DNA of 64,000 nucleotides from NCBI GenBank assembly GCA_937923405.1, contig CALDUY010000002.1:186001-250000 (forward strand), in the 5' to 3' direction. Shown piece after piece: positions 44,492-53,204 of the stretch (its first letter is position 1; each line of letters opens with the position of its first letter). Under the pieces are notes generated by a model that was not told where the DNA came from, did not search any database, and worked only from the letters and a program-made list of their open reading frames with translations. A program made the position numbers and the translations under genes. Source of the stretch: an uncultured Gemmataceae bacterium (lineage in GTDB: Bacteria; Planctomycetota; Planctomycetia; Gemmatales; Gemmataceae).

Positions 44492-45469
44492 ATGCCCCTG
44501 CTCACACGCATCTACTTCAACGCGGTGTTTGGCTCGCTGGGTGGATTGCTCGGCTGGTTGTTGTTCTGTCTGTTTGGCAATCCTCATGTAAGCGAAGAGC
44601 AACTCACTTGGCAACTGATTCAAGATGGCGGCTTGATCGGTGCTGGCATCGGTTACTTTGTGGTCAGTGTCGAAGCCATCCGCGATCGAGCCTGGCTGCG
44701 CTTCGTTCGTTTGGCGAGCTACGGGGCGATCTTGGGAGCGCTGGGCGGAGCGGTGGGCATCCTCCTTGCCGAGTTCGTCAATTATCGCCTGGTCGGAGGC
44801 ATCGGAGCGATTCGTGGCAGTCAACTCAAGTTTTTCGCTACGGTGCTTAGCCGTGGGCTTGGCTTTCTTTTTCTGGGAATTCTGGTCGGACTGAGCGAAG
44901 GGATCGCTTTTCGCTCCCGAGCGAAGATGGGCTATGGAGCAATCGGCGGAGCGCTGGGCGGGTTTTTGGGCGGCTGTTTGTTCGGGTTCATCTATCTATT
45001 CAGCTTGGAACGAGGCGGAGACGCAGCTTTGGCCGGAGCCACGGGGCTGGTCCTACTTGGCGCGTTCATCGCTGCCCTTTCTTCGCTGGTGCGGAGCGTT
45101 TTTCAACCTGCTCGTTTGCGAGTGCTGCGCGGCTGGCAAGAGGGCCGCGATTATCCGCTAGACAAACCAGAGGTCTATCTGGGACGGGACGAACATGCCG
45201 ATGTGGCTTTGTTCCGAGACATGACCGTGCAGCGGCAACATGTCCGCATCGAGCGAAGTAAGAATGGCTATGTGTTGCACAATCTGGGTGCCCCGCCTGA
45301 GTTCACTCGCGTCAATGACATTCCCGTCACGCAACCTTGTGTCTTGCACGACGGCGACCGACTGCAAGTCGGCAAGATCGTGCTTCGCTTCGAGTGGAAG
45401 ACGTCGCCGACTTCAGCGGATCGTGGTCGCTCCAGCCGCTCGGTGCCAGTGAGTACGGGCAAAGGATAA
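44492..45469 (+). CDS. Polytopic membrane protein with C-terminal FHA domain
   Basis: A 325-residue protein. The first 210 residues contain about six hydrophobic, Gly-rich segments (for example residues 8-28, GSLGGLLGWLLFCLF; later GAIGGALGGFLGGCLFGFIY). Residues about 220-310 are an FHA domain: YLGRDEHADVALFRDMTVQR, the QHVRIERS strand and TRVNDIPVTQP, with the expected Gly-Arg and Ser/His phosphothreonine-binding positions partly present. FHA domains recognise phosphothreonine, so it probably reads kinase signals at the membrane. It is 24 bp upstream of a zinc-ribbon membrane protein, a likely operon. Confidence 0.85.
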   Translation: MPLLTRIYFNAVFGSLGGLLGWLLFCLFGNPHVSEEQLTWQLIQDGGLIGAGIGYFVVSVEAIRDRAWLRFVRLASYGAILGALGGAVGILLAEFVNYRLVGGIGAIRGSQLKFFATVLSRGLGFLFLGILVGLSEGIAFRSRAKMGYGAIGGALGGFLGGCLFGFIYLFSLERGGDAALAGATGLVLLGAFIAALSSLVRSVFQPARLRVLRGWQEGRDYPLDKPEVYLGRDEHADVALFRDMTVQRQHVRIERSKNGYVLHNLGAPPEFTRVNDIPVTQPCVLHDGDRLQVGKIVLRFEWKTSPTSADRGRSSRSVPVSTGKG

Positions 45470-45493
45470 ACTCATTTACGGATCGACTTTGTC

Positions 45494-47359
45494 ATGATTC
45501 AAGTCTGTCCTCGGTGCCAACGAGCTAATCCGTCGATCGCAGTCTACTGTCATTATGATGGAGGTGTGCTACGGCCCGATGCCGCGGGTAGTTCCCGGAC
45601 TTTTCCCCGCGAGTTTGTCTTTCCCTCGGGCCGACGCTGTCGCACTTTCGACGACTTGGTAGGTGGAATTTACTACGAATGGGAGGATTCGCTCCAGTTA
45701 CTGCGCGATGGGACGTTTGCCCGCTTCCTAGCCTCGATTGGTCGAGCCGACCTTGCCAGTTTGATTCGCCAGTCGCAGGTGGATGCCGCCGTGGACATCG
45801 CCCTGACACATTTTGTCCAGGCTCTGCCTGCCCCGCAGGTACAAGGGCCAAAGCTCGGACTAAACCCACGTCGACTGATCGTCGGGCCGGCCCGAGTCGG
45901 CGAGCAACGCTCGATTACGCTTCATGTCAGCAACGAGGGACGCGGTATCCTGCAAGGACGTGTCACCGTTGAGCCAGGCACCACCTGGCTGAAGTTCCCT
46001 CACGGAGCAGATGCCGCCTCCTTTCCCGTCCATGCACCGCGAGAGCAGTCCCTGATCGTCCTGGTCGATTCCACGGGACTGGTTGTCGGTCAGCAGTATG
46101 CCAGCAAGCTAGTCGTCATCACCAACGGCGGCATCGCCGAGATACCGATCCGGCTGGAACTGACGGCTCGGCCCTTCGCTCATGCTCCCTATCAGGGGGC
46201 AACGACGCCGCGGGAACTGGCTCGGAAGATGCGCGATCAGCCGCATCCCGCAGTGCCGTTGTTGCAAGCCGGGGAGGTCGAACGCTGGTTCATTTCCAAT
46301 GGCTGGACCTATCCGATCGTGGGCGAGCCGGCTAAGGGATTGGCCGTCGTCCAGCAGTTTTTCGAGGAACTCGGTCTGGCCAGCGTGCCTGAGATCCATC
46401 TCGCCCAAAAAGAATTTTCGCTCTCTTGTCGCCCCCCCGAAGTTCTCAAGGAACAATTTGTCATTCGCTCGCCAGCTCGTCGTCTGGTCTACGCTCGCGC
46501 CACTTGCGACGCCCCCTGGCTACGGATCGCTACACCGAACGTTTCCGGACAGGTACAGGCGGCGATCGAGTTCACCATCGATTCCTCGCTGATGCCAGAG
46601 GATCGCGTCTGGGAAACAACGCTGCGCGTGGTGGCCAACGCGGGACAGAGTTTTCAGGTGCGTGTGCGTGTCGAGGTCCAGGGCAACACTCAAAGTTGGT
46701 TTCGCTCCCCCCGCACCAGGTCCGCACCCAGAGCCAAACCGACGACAACCAAGCCGACTCCTTCGGGGTTGTTACCTCCAGTACCTGCTCCAGCAAAGCC
46801 GACGGCGTTTGGTACGATGATTCTCACAGGCATGCTGTTGGTAGGGCTGGTTCGGTTGGTCTTGGTTGTGCCGGCAGATGTCCTAGCTCGATGGCTCAAC
46901 CCCGAAATGACCGCCAGTGGGTGGTTCGACCTCCCCGAAGCCAATGCGGGATACTTGCGTCGTCTGGCCGTCTGTTTTTCGTTCGTCGGAGCGTTTGCGG
47001 GGGTATGGCTGGTGCGGCGTCGTGGCGGTCGCTGGACAGATAGCGCTGCTGGTCTCTTCGCAGGAGCCATCGCGGGGGTGGCTGCTGGAGCCACCCTGGG
47101 TTGTCTGCTCGTTGTCGGAGACGCTCCGGCGCGACTAGTGTTGGAAGCCAGCTCTGTACTACAACATTTGCCCTCGATTTTGGCGATTTTGCTCTGGATC
47201 GCAGCTGTCTCACTCAATTGGGCCTTGCTTGGTGCGACGTTCGCGGTCTTCCTTTACGCCTTAGGAGAGCGTGGTCGAGAACTTCTGCGGCAGCTGGCCT
47301 CGCCGCTCAGGTGGCTATTCGGACGCTTCGCTCAAGGCGAGGCTTTCAGCAGTTCTTGA
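45494..47359 (+). CDS. Zinc-ribbon membrane protein with beta-sandwich domains, unknown function
   Basis: A 621-residue protein with an N-terminal half zinc ribbon (CPRCQRANPSIAVYCHYDG, Cys/Cys/Cys plus His). Residues about 125-430 look like two or three beta-sandwich domains, with RLIVGPARVGEQRSITLHVS and WLRIATPNVSGQVQAAIEFT, similar to immunoglobulin-like or DUF-type domains of chaperone-associated planctomycete proteins. A Pro/Thr-rich linker (PTTTKPTPSGLLPPVPAPA) leads to four hydrophobic segments after residue 440. It follows the FHA protein gene by 24 bp. Its last 28 bp overlap the convergent gene. Function is unknown; a place in a signalling or secretion assembly with the FHA protein is inferred from position. 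Confidence 0.7.
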   Translation: MIQVCPRCQRANPSIAVYCHYDGGVLRPDAAGSSRTFPREFVFPSGRRCRTFDDLVGGIYYEWEDSLQLLRDGTFARFLASIGRADLASLIRQSQVDAAVDIALTHFVQALPAPQVQGPKLGLNPRRLIVGPARVGEQRSITLHVSNEGRGILQGRVTVEPGTTWLKFPHGADAASFPVHAPREQSLIVLVDSTGLVVGQQYASKLVVITNGGIAEIPIRLELTARPFAHAPYQGATTPRELARKMRDQPHPAVPLLQAGEVERWFISNGWTYPIVGEPAKGLAVVQQFFEELGLASVPEIHLAQKEFSLSCRPPEVLKEQFVIRSPARRLVYARATCDAPWLRIATPNVSGQVQAAIEFTIDSSLMPEDRVWETTLRVVANAGQSFQVRVRVEVQGNTQSWFRSPRTRSAPRAKPTTTKPTPSGLLPPVPAPAKPTAFGTMILTGMLLVGLVRLVLVVPADVLARWLNPEMTASGWFDLPEANAGYLRRLAVCFSFVGAFAGVWLVRRRGGRWTDSAAGLFAGAIAGVAAGATLGCLLVVGDAPARLVLEASSVLQHLPSILAILLWIAAVSLNWALLGATFAVFLYALGERGRELLRQLASPLRWLFGRFAQGEAFSSS

Positions 47360-48201
47360 CGGAAGGTTCGCACCTGCTTCTGAATGACTGGTGGGAGTTT
47401 GGAACGAAGGAAGTTCGAGCCATCAAACCAACCGCCCGGTTCCTGAAAGATGATGTGGCCCTCGACGAAAAGCGCCCCTTTGGGTTGGCTCAGTCGGGTG
47501 ATTTTGACGTAATACCCTGCGCCATCGTAGGGGGTCGGTTTGCCCACTTTGAACTTGCCTTCGCCGAGCTTCGTTAGTGAACGCCATTCGTTGGGCAGTT
47601 CTTTATCGCCGCGAAAACGAGGATCGAGTCGACCGGCAGCGATGAGAGATTCCGCCGATTTGCTCCAGTAGGAGTGAGCCGTAACATTCAGCTGCACTTT
47701 GTCCAGCAAGTTAAAATCGATGTGCCCATAGCCTTCATGCTCCGGATCGGTCAGCTTGAGGCCCCGAGCGGCGAGCTGCTCCGTGGACACGGCTCCGGCC
47801 TTGCCCTCTTTGCGGTTCAGATCCAGCACGCGATCGAGAAACTTCTTGTCGGCAACTACGTCCAGTTCGCCGTAAGCCACAAAAATGACCTGCAAACGGC
47901 GCGTCACCGAACGCGGGGCGGCAGGGGGGATCTCTCGCAGAATCAGTTTCTCGGGTGCGACCGGCGAATTGCGGATGAAGGTGGCGTAGTCGTAGTCCTC
48001 GGCAATCAGTTTGCGAATCAGGGCCTGTTGTTCCTTGGGTGACAAGCCGTCCGCGAACAGGGGTTGCGGCAGCGGAATCTTGCTAGCAGCTCCAACATCG
48101 ACCCCGTTTTGCCGCAACTCTTGATAGACGGGATTGAGTTTTTCGTGCGGATCCGCCTCGCTCACCAGTGAGGCTCCCAGAAGAACGAGTGTGTAGATCA
48201 T
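47332..48201 (-). CDS. Hypothetical exported protein
   Basis: A 289-residue protein starting at ATG 48201 (GTG 48219 is an alternative) with a short hydrophobic leader (MIYTLVLLGASLVSEA). The mature part has LNPVYQELRQNGVDVG, a repeated Leu-rich helix around LSPKEQQALIRKLIAEDYDY, and a beta-rich C-terminal region with GKPTPYDGAGYYVKITRLSQ and FVEGHIIFQEPGGWFDGSN. No enzyme motif was recognised. It is convergent to and overlaps the zinc-ribbon gene by 28 bp. It resembles other uncharacterised planctomycete exported proteins. Confidence 0.65.
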   Translation of the reverse strand: MIYTLVLLGASLVSEADPHEKLNPVYQELRQNGVDVGAASKIPLPQPLFADGLSPKEQQALIRKLIAEDYDYATFIRNSPVAPEKLILREIPPAAPRSVTRRLQVIFVAYGELDVVADKKFLDRVLDLNRKEGKAGAVSTEQLAARGLKLTDPEHEGYGHIDFNLLDKVQLNVTAHSYWSKSAESLIAAGRLDPRFRGDKELPNEWRSLTKLGEGKFKVGKPTPYDGAGYYVKITRLSQPKGALFVEGHIIFQEPGGWFDGSNFLRSKLPPVIQKQVRTFRQELLKASP

Positions 48202-48272
48202 GATCGGGTTGTCGCTCACTGAGAAATTACCAGTATTGGGATAGACAGAGTCTTATTATTTGGATTGATCCA

Positions 48273-49163
48273 TCATTTCGGTAGAGCGGGCGGCGGGTTG
48301 AATGGTTGCTGTCTCATCTGTTGTTGTGCCTTGGTTGCCTGGAGCTGGCCGATCCAAGCCAGACCGATCATTCCTCCGCAGACGAGTACCAACATCCCGT
48401 TCAGCAGAGTGCCAATGATGCCACAGACCCAACCCGCCTGCGTCGAGCCAAACCCTTCTGGATCGATGTCGCCGCTCCGCATCCGTTTCAGGTCGGAACC
48501 GCCCATGATCCAGGCGAGCAGTCCCGGAACCCAGCCGATGATCGCCAGGCAGAGAAACGGTAGTACCAGACTGATAATTCCCATCGTTAGAATTAACCCG
48601 CCGCGGTGCGGTTCGCAGTCAAACTTGCGAAAACGCATCTCGCTGCGAGGGTAGTCATCGTCGACGGCATAACGATTTGGGCTGAGTCGTTCGCCACAGG
48701 CGATACAGCGCCGTGCGTCGCGATGGACGGTACGTCCGCACTCGGGACAAGAGGTTAAATCATCGTGGGCATCCGAAAGTTTGGCTCGGGGGCGTGAAGC
48801 AGCCTCTTGGCGTGAAGCAGCTTCGGGTTTTGACGAGGACGACTTTGGCGGATGCAACGGAGGTGGAGTCTCTCGCGGAAGCGGATTGGACGTCGGTTCC
48901 ACAGGATCAGGCGTCGGTTCCACAGGATCGGGTTTCAATTCCAGATCGAGAGATTTCCAAACTTCTTTCGCTTCCGATTGCTGCGAAACCGAATCTAAGG
49001 AGAGATCCTGTATGGGGGGAATAGCTGGCGGCGCTTCTGCCGATTGCTCTCTGGGAGAGTCGAACGTCGCGTTACAGGCCGGGCAGCGAACTTTGCGACC
49101 GATCAGCGAGTCTGCGACTCGGAGTTGACCGGCACACGACGGACATTCGACGATGATTGGCAT
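48273..49163 (-). CDS. Zinc-ribbon and DUF4190-like membrane protein
   Basis: A 296-residue protein. Residues 1-35 form a zinc ribbon of the MJ0042 type (ECPSCAGQLRVADSLIGRK then CPACNATFDSP). A Pro/Glu-rich linker with a short repeat (DPVEPTPDPVEPTSNP) leads to a second ribbon, CPECGRTVHRDARRCIACGE, near residue 140. The C-terminal part has two hydrophobic segments in the DUF4190 style (GLILTMGIISLVLPFLCLAI and GWVCGIIGTLLNGMLVLVCG). Such proteins are common and uncharacterised in planctomycetes. It shares the zinc-ribbon plus membrane design with the 45494 product, suggesting related roles. Confidence 0.75.
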   Translation of the reverse strand: MPIIVECPSCAGQLRVADSLIGRKVRCPACNATFDSPREQSAEAPPAIPPIQDLSLDSVSQQSEAKEVWKSLDLELKPDPVEPTPDPVEPTSNPLPRETPPPLHPPKSSSSKPEAASRQEAASRPRAKLSDAHDDLTSCPECGRTVHRDARRCIACGERLSPNRYAVDDDYPRSEMRFRKFDCEPHRGGLILTMGIISLVLPFLCLAIIGWVPGLLAWIMGGSDLKRMRSGDIDPEGFGSTQAGWVCGIIGTLLNGMLVLVCGGMIGLAWIGQLQATKAQQQMRQQPFNPPPALPK

Positions 49164-49262
49164 AGCGTATCCACTTCTCGGACCACGAACGATCGCTTAA
49201 TAGACCATTCGAGCATCAATTGCCCTTATTGTACAACGAGAATCTGAAAGAGGAGTTTGCAG

Positions 49263-50141
49263 ATGACGCACTTTGCCGATCGACTCGCTGCCGCCGTTCA
49301 ACAGAAACGAACGCCATTGTGTGTCGGCCTCGATCCCCGCTGGGAGTCGTTACCGGTGTCTATCCGAGAACGGTATCCGCAGCCGGCTTCCGCATATGAG
49401 GTGTTCTGTCAGCGGGTGCTGGAGATCGTGGCTCCTCTGGTGGCAGTGGTGAAGCCACAAGTGGCCTTTTTTGAACAGCAGGGCGAAGCCGGCTACGCCG
49501 TCCTGGGAAGGTTGCTACGCCGGGCCAAATCACTGGGTTTGCTGACGATCCTCGATGGCAAGCGCAATGACATCGCCTCGACAGCGACGGCCTACGCCGA
49601 GGCGGCTTTCCAACAGTGGCAAGTCGATGCTTGCACTGTCAATCCCTATCTCGGACGAGACGCGGTTGAGCCGTTTCTTAGCTGTGCGCGTGGTTGTCAG
49701 GCTGGGGTGTTTCTCCTGGTTCGCACCAGCAATCCTGGAGCTGGACTGTTCCAGGATCTGCGCGTCGAGGATGGTCGGTTCGTTTATGAACATGTTGGGG
49801 CGGCGGTAGCGAGTTGGGCACGCGAGAACCTTGGAGCCTGTGGATTTGGCGATGTTGGCGCGGTCGTCGGGGCCACCTACCCCGTCGAGTTGCAGCTGCT
49901 CCGCGATGCCTTGCCGGAGGTCTGGTTCTTGGTGCCCGGCTTCGGTGCTCAGGGCGGATCGGCGGATGATGTTCGACCGGCCTTCCGTGAAGATGGGCTG
50001 GGAGCAGTTGTCAACAGCTCGCGTGGCATTTTGTTTCCCTTCGCTCCCGAAGCCGACGATTGGGAACAACAGATCGAAGCTGCGACTCACCAGGCGATTG
50101 AGGCTATGCGAGCAGATCGACCCCCGGTTCGCCCTCGGTGA
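49263..50141 (+). CDS. pyrF: Orotidine 5'-phosphate decarboxylase
   Basis: A 292-residue enzyme making UMP from OMP, the last step of pyrimidine synthesis. It matches the longer type-2 PyrF: LCVGLDPRWESLP at the start, VVKPQVAFFEQQGEAGYAVL, and the catalytic LLTILDGKRNDIASTATAYA with the Asp-x-Lys-x-x-Asp set. ATG 49263 is chosen because AGAGGAG lies eight bases upstream, whereas the ORF from 49257 uses TTG. Its 3' end overlaps the convergent purM by 38 bp. Confidence 0.93.
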   Translation: MTHFADRLAAAVQQKRTPLCVGLDPRWESLPVSIRERYPQPASAYEVFCQRVLEIVAPLVAVVKPQVAFFEQQGEAGYAVLGRLLRRAKSLGLLTILDGKRNDIASTATAYAEAAFQQWQVDACTVNPYLGRDAVEPFLSCARGCQAGVFLLVRTSNPGAGLFQDLRVEDGRFVYEHVGAAVASWARENLGACGFGDVGAVVGATYPVELQLLRDALPEVWFLVPGFGAQGGSADDVRPAFREDGLGAVVNSSRGILFPFAPEADDWEQQIEAATHQAIEAMRADRPPVRPR

Positions 50142-51180
50142 TCTCGCCGATGACGTGAGCGGGATAACCCGACTCGTCGAGTTGACGCAGCACGCTGTCG
50201 GTGTAGTAACGACTGACAATCATGACAAAACCGATGCCCATGTTGAAGACGCGGAACATCTCGTCGTCGTCAATGTTGCCTAGCCGCTGTAGCCAGGCAA
50301 AAATGGGCGGAATCGGCCAGGATCCCTTGCGAATGCGTGCCCGCCGTCCCGTGGGGAGAACCCGAGGCACGTTGCCGGGCAAGCCTTCGCCAGTGATGTG
50401 GGCCAGGCCACGAACCACTTTTCGCTTGACCGGATAGTGAGCCAAGATATTCCGCAAGGCGCGGACGTAGATGCGGGTTGGAGTGAGCAGCGCCTGGCCG
50501 ACTGTTGTCCCTAATTCGGAAATGAAATCTCCGGGTTGAAGTCGGGCATGATCGAAGACCACCTTCCGGGCCAGACTGTAGCCGTTGGAATGCAGGCCGG
50601 TGGATTCCAGGCCGATCAGCACGTCTCCAACGCGAATCTGGCGTCCGTCGATGATGTGATCGCGTTCCACCACGCCGACGCAAAATCCCGCCATGTCGTA
50701 TTCGCCGGGAGCGTAAAAATCCGGCAGAATCGCGGTTTCGCCGCCAACGAGAGAGCAATCGGCTTCCAGGCAACCATCACTGATTCCCTGAACCAACTCT
50801 CGGGTCAGTTCGGGATCATCCTTGGACATGGCCAAATAGTCGAGAAAGACCAATGGCTCGCCCCCGGTACACAGACAGTCGTTCACACTCATCGCCACCA
50901 GATCAATCCCGACGCTGTCGTGCTTATTCAGCAGGATGGCGATCTTGAGCTTGGTGCCGACCCCATCGCAGGAGGAAACCAGGACGGGATGCTTGAAGTT
51001 GCGGGCGAACAAGCGCGTGTTGAAGTCCAGGCTAACCAAGCTCGCGAAGCCGCCAAACCCATCCAGGACACGCGGTGAATGAGTCCGTCGTACCAGCGGC
51101 GCGATGGCATCGATGCTTTTCTCGTACAGATCGAGATCGAGACCGGCGGCGCGATAGGTTAATTTGTTCGGGGTGTCCAT
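50104..51180 (-). CDS. purM: Phosphoribosylformylglycinamidine cyclo-ligase
   Basis: A 358-residue AIR synthetase, the fifth step of purine synthesis. It shows LTYRAAGLDLDLYEKSIDAI at the start, the signature SSCDGVGTKLKIAI, the metal-binding VNDCLCTGGEPLVFLDYLAM, SLVGGETAILPDFY and the C-terminal ITGEGLPGNVPRVLP followed by FRVFNMGIGFVMIV. The ATG at 51180 is chosen over the far upstream codon because the family begins here. It overlaps pyrF at the 3' end by 38 bp. Other pur genes are not in the window. Confidence 0.95.
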   Translation of the reverse strand: MDTPNKLTYRAAGLDLDLYEKSIDAIAPLVRRTHSPRVLDGFGGFASLVSLDFNTRLFARNFKHPVLVSSCDGVGTKLKIAILLNKHDSVGIDLVAMSVNDCLCTGGEPLVFLDYLAMSKDDPELTRELVQGISDGCLEADCSLVGGETAILPDFYAPGEYDMAGFCVGVVERDHIIDGRQIRVGDVLIGLESTGLHSNGYSLARKVVFDHARLQPGDFISELGTTVGQALLTPTRIYVRALRNILAHYPVKRKVVRGLAHITGEGLPGNVPRVLPTGRRARIRKGSWPIPPIFAWLQRLGNIDDDEMFRVFNMGIGFVMIVSRYYTDSVLRQLDESGYPAHVIGEITEGEPGVDLLA

Positions 51181-51262
51181 CAGGTCGGTCCCAGCGTGCC
51201 ACGCGAGCAGAGAACGCGGCAAGAACGTTCTCCCAGTGCCTTGGAACAGGCATGATAGGCCC

Positions 51263-51634
51263 TCAGGCCGCACGTGGCCGCGCTCGACCGCCGATCGGAT
51301 GTTCCAACATGGCCCAAAGATCGATGCCCAACGCGGCGAGTAACGGGGCGAGACTAGTAGCGAGCAGTTCAGCACGCGACAGCAAAGGCCAGCTCAAGTG
51401 GGTTTGCTCCCAGATCAGCCGCAGCTCGTAGGCATCTCCCCCGGTTCGTTTCAGCCGCATCCCGAATCGGCGAGGAGGAGTGCCCAGAATCGATAAGCCA
51501 TCGGGCAGCTCCCAAAGCCGTTCCGCCGCCGGTCCATGATCGGCCCAGCGGAGCCACAGGACGGGAATGCTGGGATCGAAGGACTCATCGATCGACTTGC
51601 GAATCACCTCGACAGCCGGCAAGGGTGGCGGCAT
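51263..51634 (-). CDS. Hypothetical protein
   Basis: A 123-residue protein starting at ATG 51634, with AAGGAG five bases upstream; the longer frame to 51715 lacks such a site. It begins PPPLPAVEVIRKSIDESF, then SIPVLWLRWADHG, PRRFGMRLKRTGGDAYELRL and a helical LLSRAELLATSLAPLLAALG. No signal peptide or catalytic motif is visible. It is upstream of purM on the same strand, 82 bp away. The family was not recognised. Confidence 0.6.
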   Translation of the reverse strand: MPPPLPAVEVIRKSIDESFDPSIPVLWLRWADHGPAAERLWELPDGLSILGTPPRRFGMRLKRTGGDAYELRLIWEQTHLSWPLLSRAELLATSLAPLLAALGIDLWAMLEHPIGGRARPRAA

Positions 51635-51782
51635 GACAACTCCTTCGCGTCCGGAGAGCGACGTTCCGTGAGTGGGCTGCATATGCCGCTTCCGCGACGT
51701 TCTGTCAAGAGCCATGAAATGCGCCCGAGAATCAGGAAAATTCTCCAGATTCTCGGACTAGACACCGTTTCGCCCAACCGCC

Positions 51783-52997
51783 TCATTTCACCGCTTCGCT
51801 GTGCAAGGCTCGCTCATAGGATCGGAGGGGGAAGTACGCGGCTGTGTAAGAAGCGAAATCGTTGGGCGACATAGCCGGGCCGAACTCCAAGCCGTTCTGC
51901 ATGCAGTAGTTGACTAGATCAGCTACATTGCGGATATTTTTTCTCCAATCTTGGGCGGCAGCTCGAACTGTCCGTGGATTCGACATAGCCACCATCGTCT
52001 CGTTCAGTTCTCGGAGAATGCGACGTGCTTCGATAAACTGCATCGGGGAAAAATCACCCACCATCGCCACCAGCTTATCATCCATGGCTTTGACATCGGC
52101 CCGCATCTCCAGGATCAGTGAACGCTCGGGCACCTGACCGTACTGCAGCGACTTCATGGCCTGCTCATAACGCGAGGTGAAGCCATTTCGGGTCTCATCG
52201 AACGGCTTCTCCAGCAGAGCATCCGGCCATTCGATCTTGCCTTGGTCTTTGGTGAGCGACAAATTGCCTCGCGCGGACTTGTCCCGGAGATTCAAACCAC
52301 GAAGGATCTGCTGGGATAGGGCGATGTTCGGTCCTGCCAACGGATTGGGAGCGCGCAGGATGCTCTGCAAGAGCACGTTGAAGGTGGTGCCTGACCAGAT
52401 TTCGGTGTTAGGCGGATCGTTGCGTGCCCAGTTCAGGTCGTCAATCTGGGCTTGCGCTCGCATCTTTGCCGCCGTGGGACGGAGCTTTTCGTACTCCATC
52501 TCCCATTCGACCCGTTTTCGTTGCGTGACTAACTCTTCCTGACGAGTCTGCTCTCGGCTCATCCGCGCGCTTTGAATGTCGTTCCAGTATTGCCCCGAGG
52601 CGCGGGTATAGTCGGCGATGCCCATCAGGCCAAAACCGTACCCCATGCTGTTGGGGATGAACCCGCCGCCCCAGCCGCCGAGTAACGGCACTCCGCCCGA
52701 AACCGCCGGAGGATTATACGGCATGATGGCCGGTCTTGTCGGATAGTTCGAGCGGTAGGGGTCGTTGGTCATTCCCAAGGAGGAATACGGGTTGGGTCGC
52801 GTTCCTATCGTGGCCAGATTGTAGCTACGATCGAGGGAGGGAGCGTTGCTGCTCGCGGCTGGGGTGTTGTTGGCCGGCATCCGTTGCGGACGCAACAGCG
52901 GCGAATTGGGATAGGTGGGAGCGGTCTGTTGAGCGGCAGTTGGCAGACTGCACAGCACGAGGCCGATCACCGCACCTACGGGTTGCTTTGTCAACAT
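51783..52997 (-). CDS. Hypothetical exported protein, alpha-helical
   Basis: A 404-residue protein with a signal peptide (residues 8-22, GAVIGLVLCSLPTAAQ). Residues 25-135 are Pro/Asn/Tyr-rich low-complexity sequence (YPNSPLLRPQRMPANNTPAA) with a short Gly stretch (VPLLGGWGGGFIPNSMGYG). The rest is helical with basic and acidic stretches such as EQTRQEELVTQRKRVEWEME and a late MRADVKAMDDKLVAMVGDFS. No enzymatic signature is seen. It has the look of planctomycete exported proteins of unknown role. It is divergent from the 53205 gene. Confidence 0.7.
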   Translation of the reverse strand: MLTKQPVGAVIGLVLCSLPTAAQQTAPTYPNSPLLRPQRMPANNTPAASSNAPSLDRSYNLATIGTRPNPYSSLGMTNDPYRSNYPTRPAIMPYNPPAVSGGVPLLGGWGGGFIPNSMGYGFGLMGIADYTRASGQYWNDIQSARMSREQTRQEELVTQRKRVEWEMEYEKLRPTAAKMRAQAQIDDLNWARNDPPNTEIWSGTTFNVLLQSILRAPNPLAGPNIALSQQILRGLNLRDKSARGNLSLTKDQGKIEWPDALLEKPFDETRNGFTSRYEQAMKSLQYGQVPERSLILEMRADVKAMDDKLVAMVGDFSPMQFIEARRILRELNETMVAMSNPRTVRAAAQDWRKNIRNVADLVNYCMQNGLEFGPAMSPNDFASYTAAYFPLRSYERALHSEAVK

Positions 52998-53204
52998 GAT
53001 TATCGATGCTCCGCCTGGTGGATCTGAGCAAAGGGATAGCTTGTATGGTAGCTTCGTGCAGTCTGTTCAGGCAAGCATCGAGCCAAGGAATCGCAAATTT
53101 TTACAAGCAACCTAGTCAAGGACTGCTAAAATAGGACGCGAAACCACATAACCAAAGGTCGGGTTCTCTCCGACTCGGGCACAAAAGCGGCGGATAGTAT
53201 CTCC

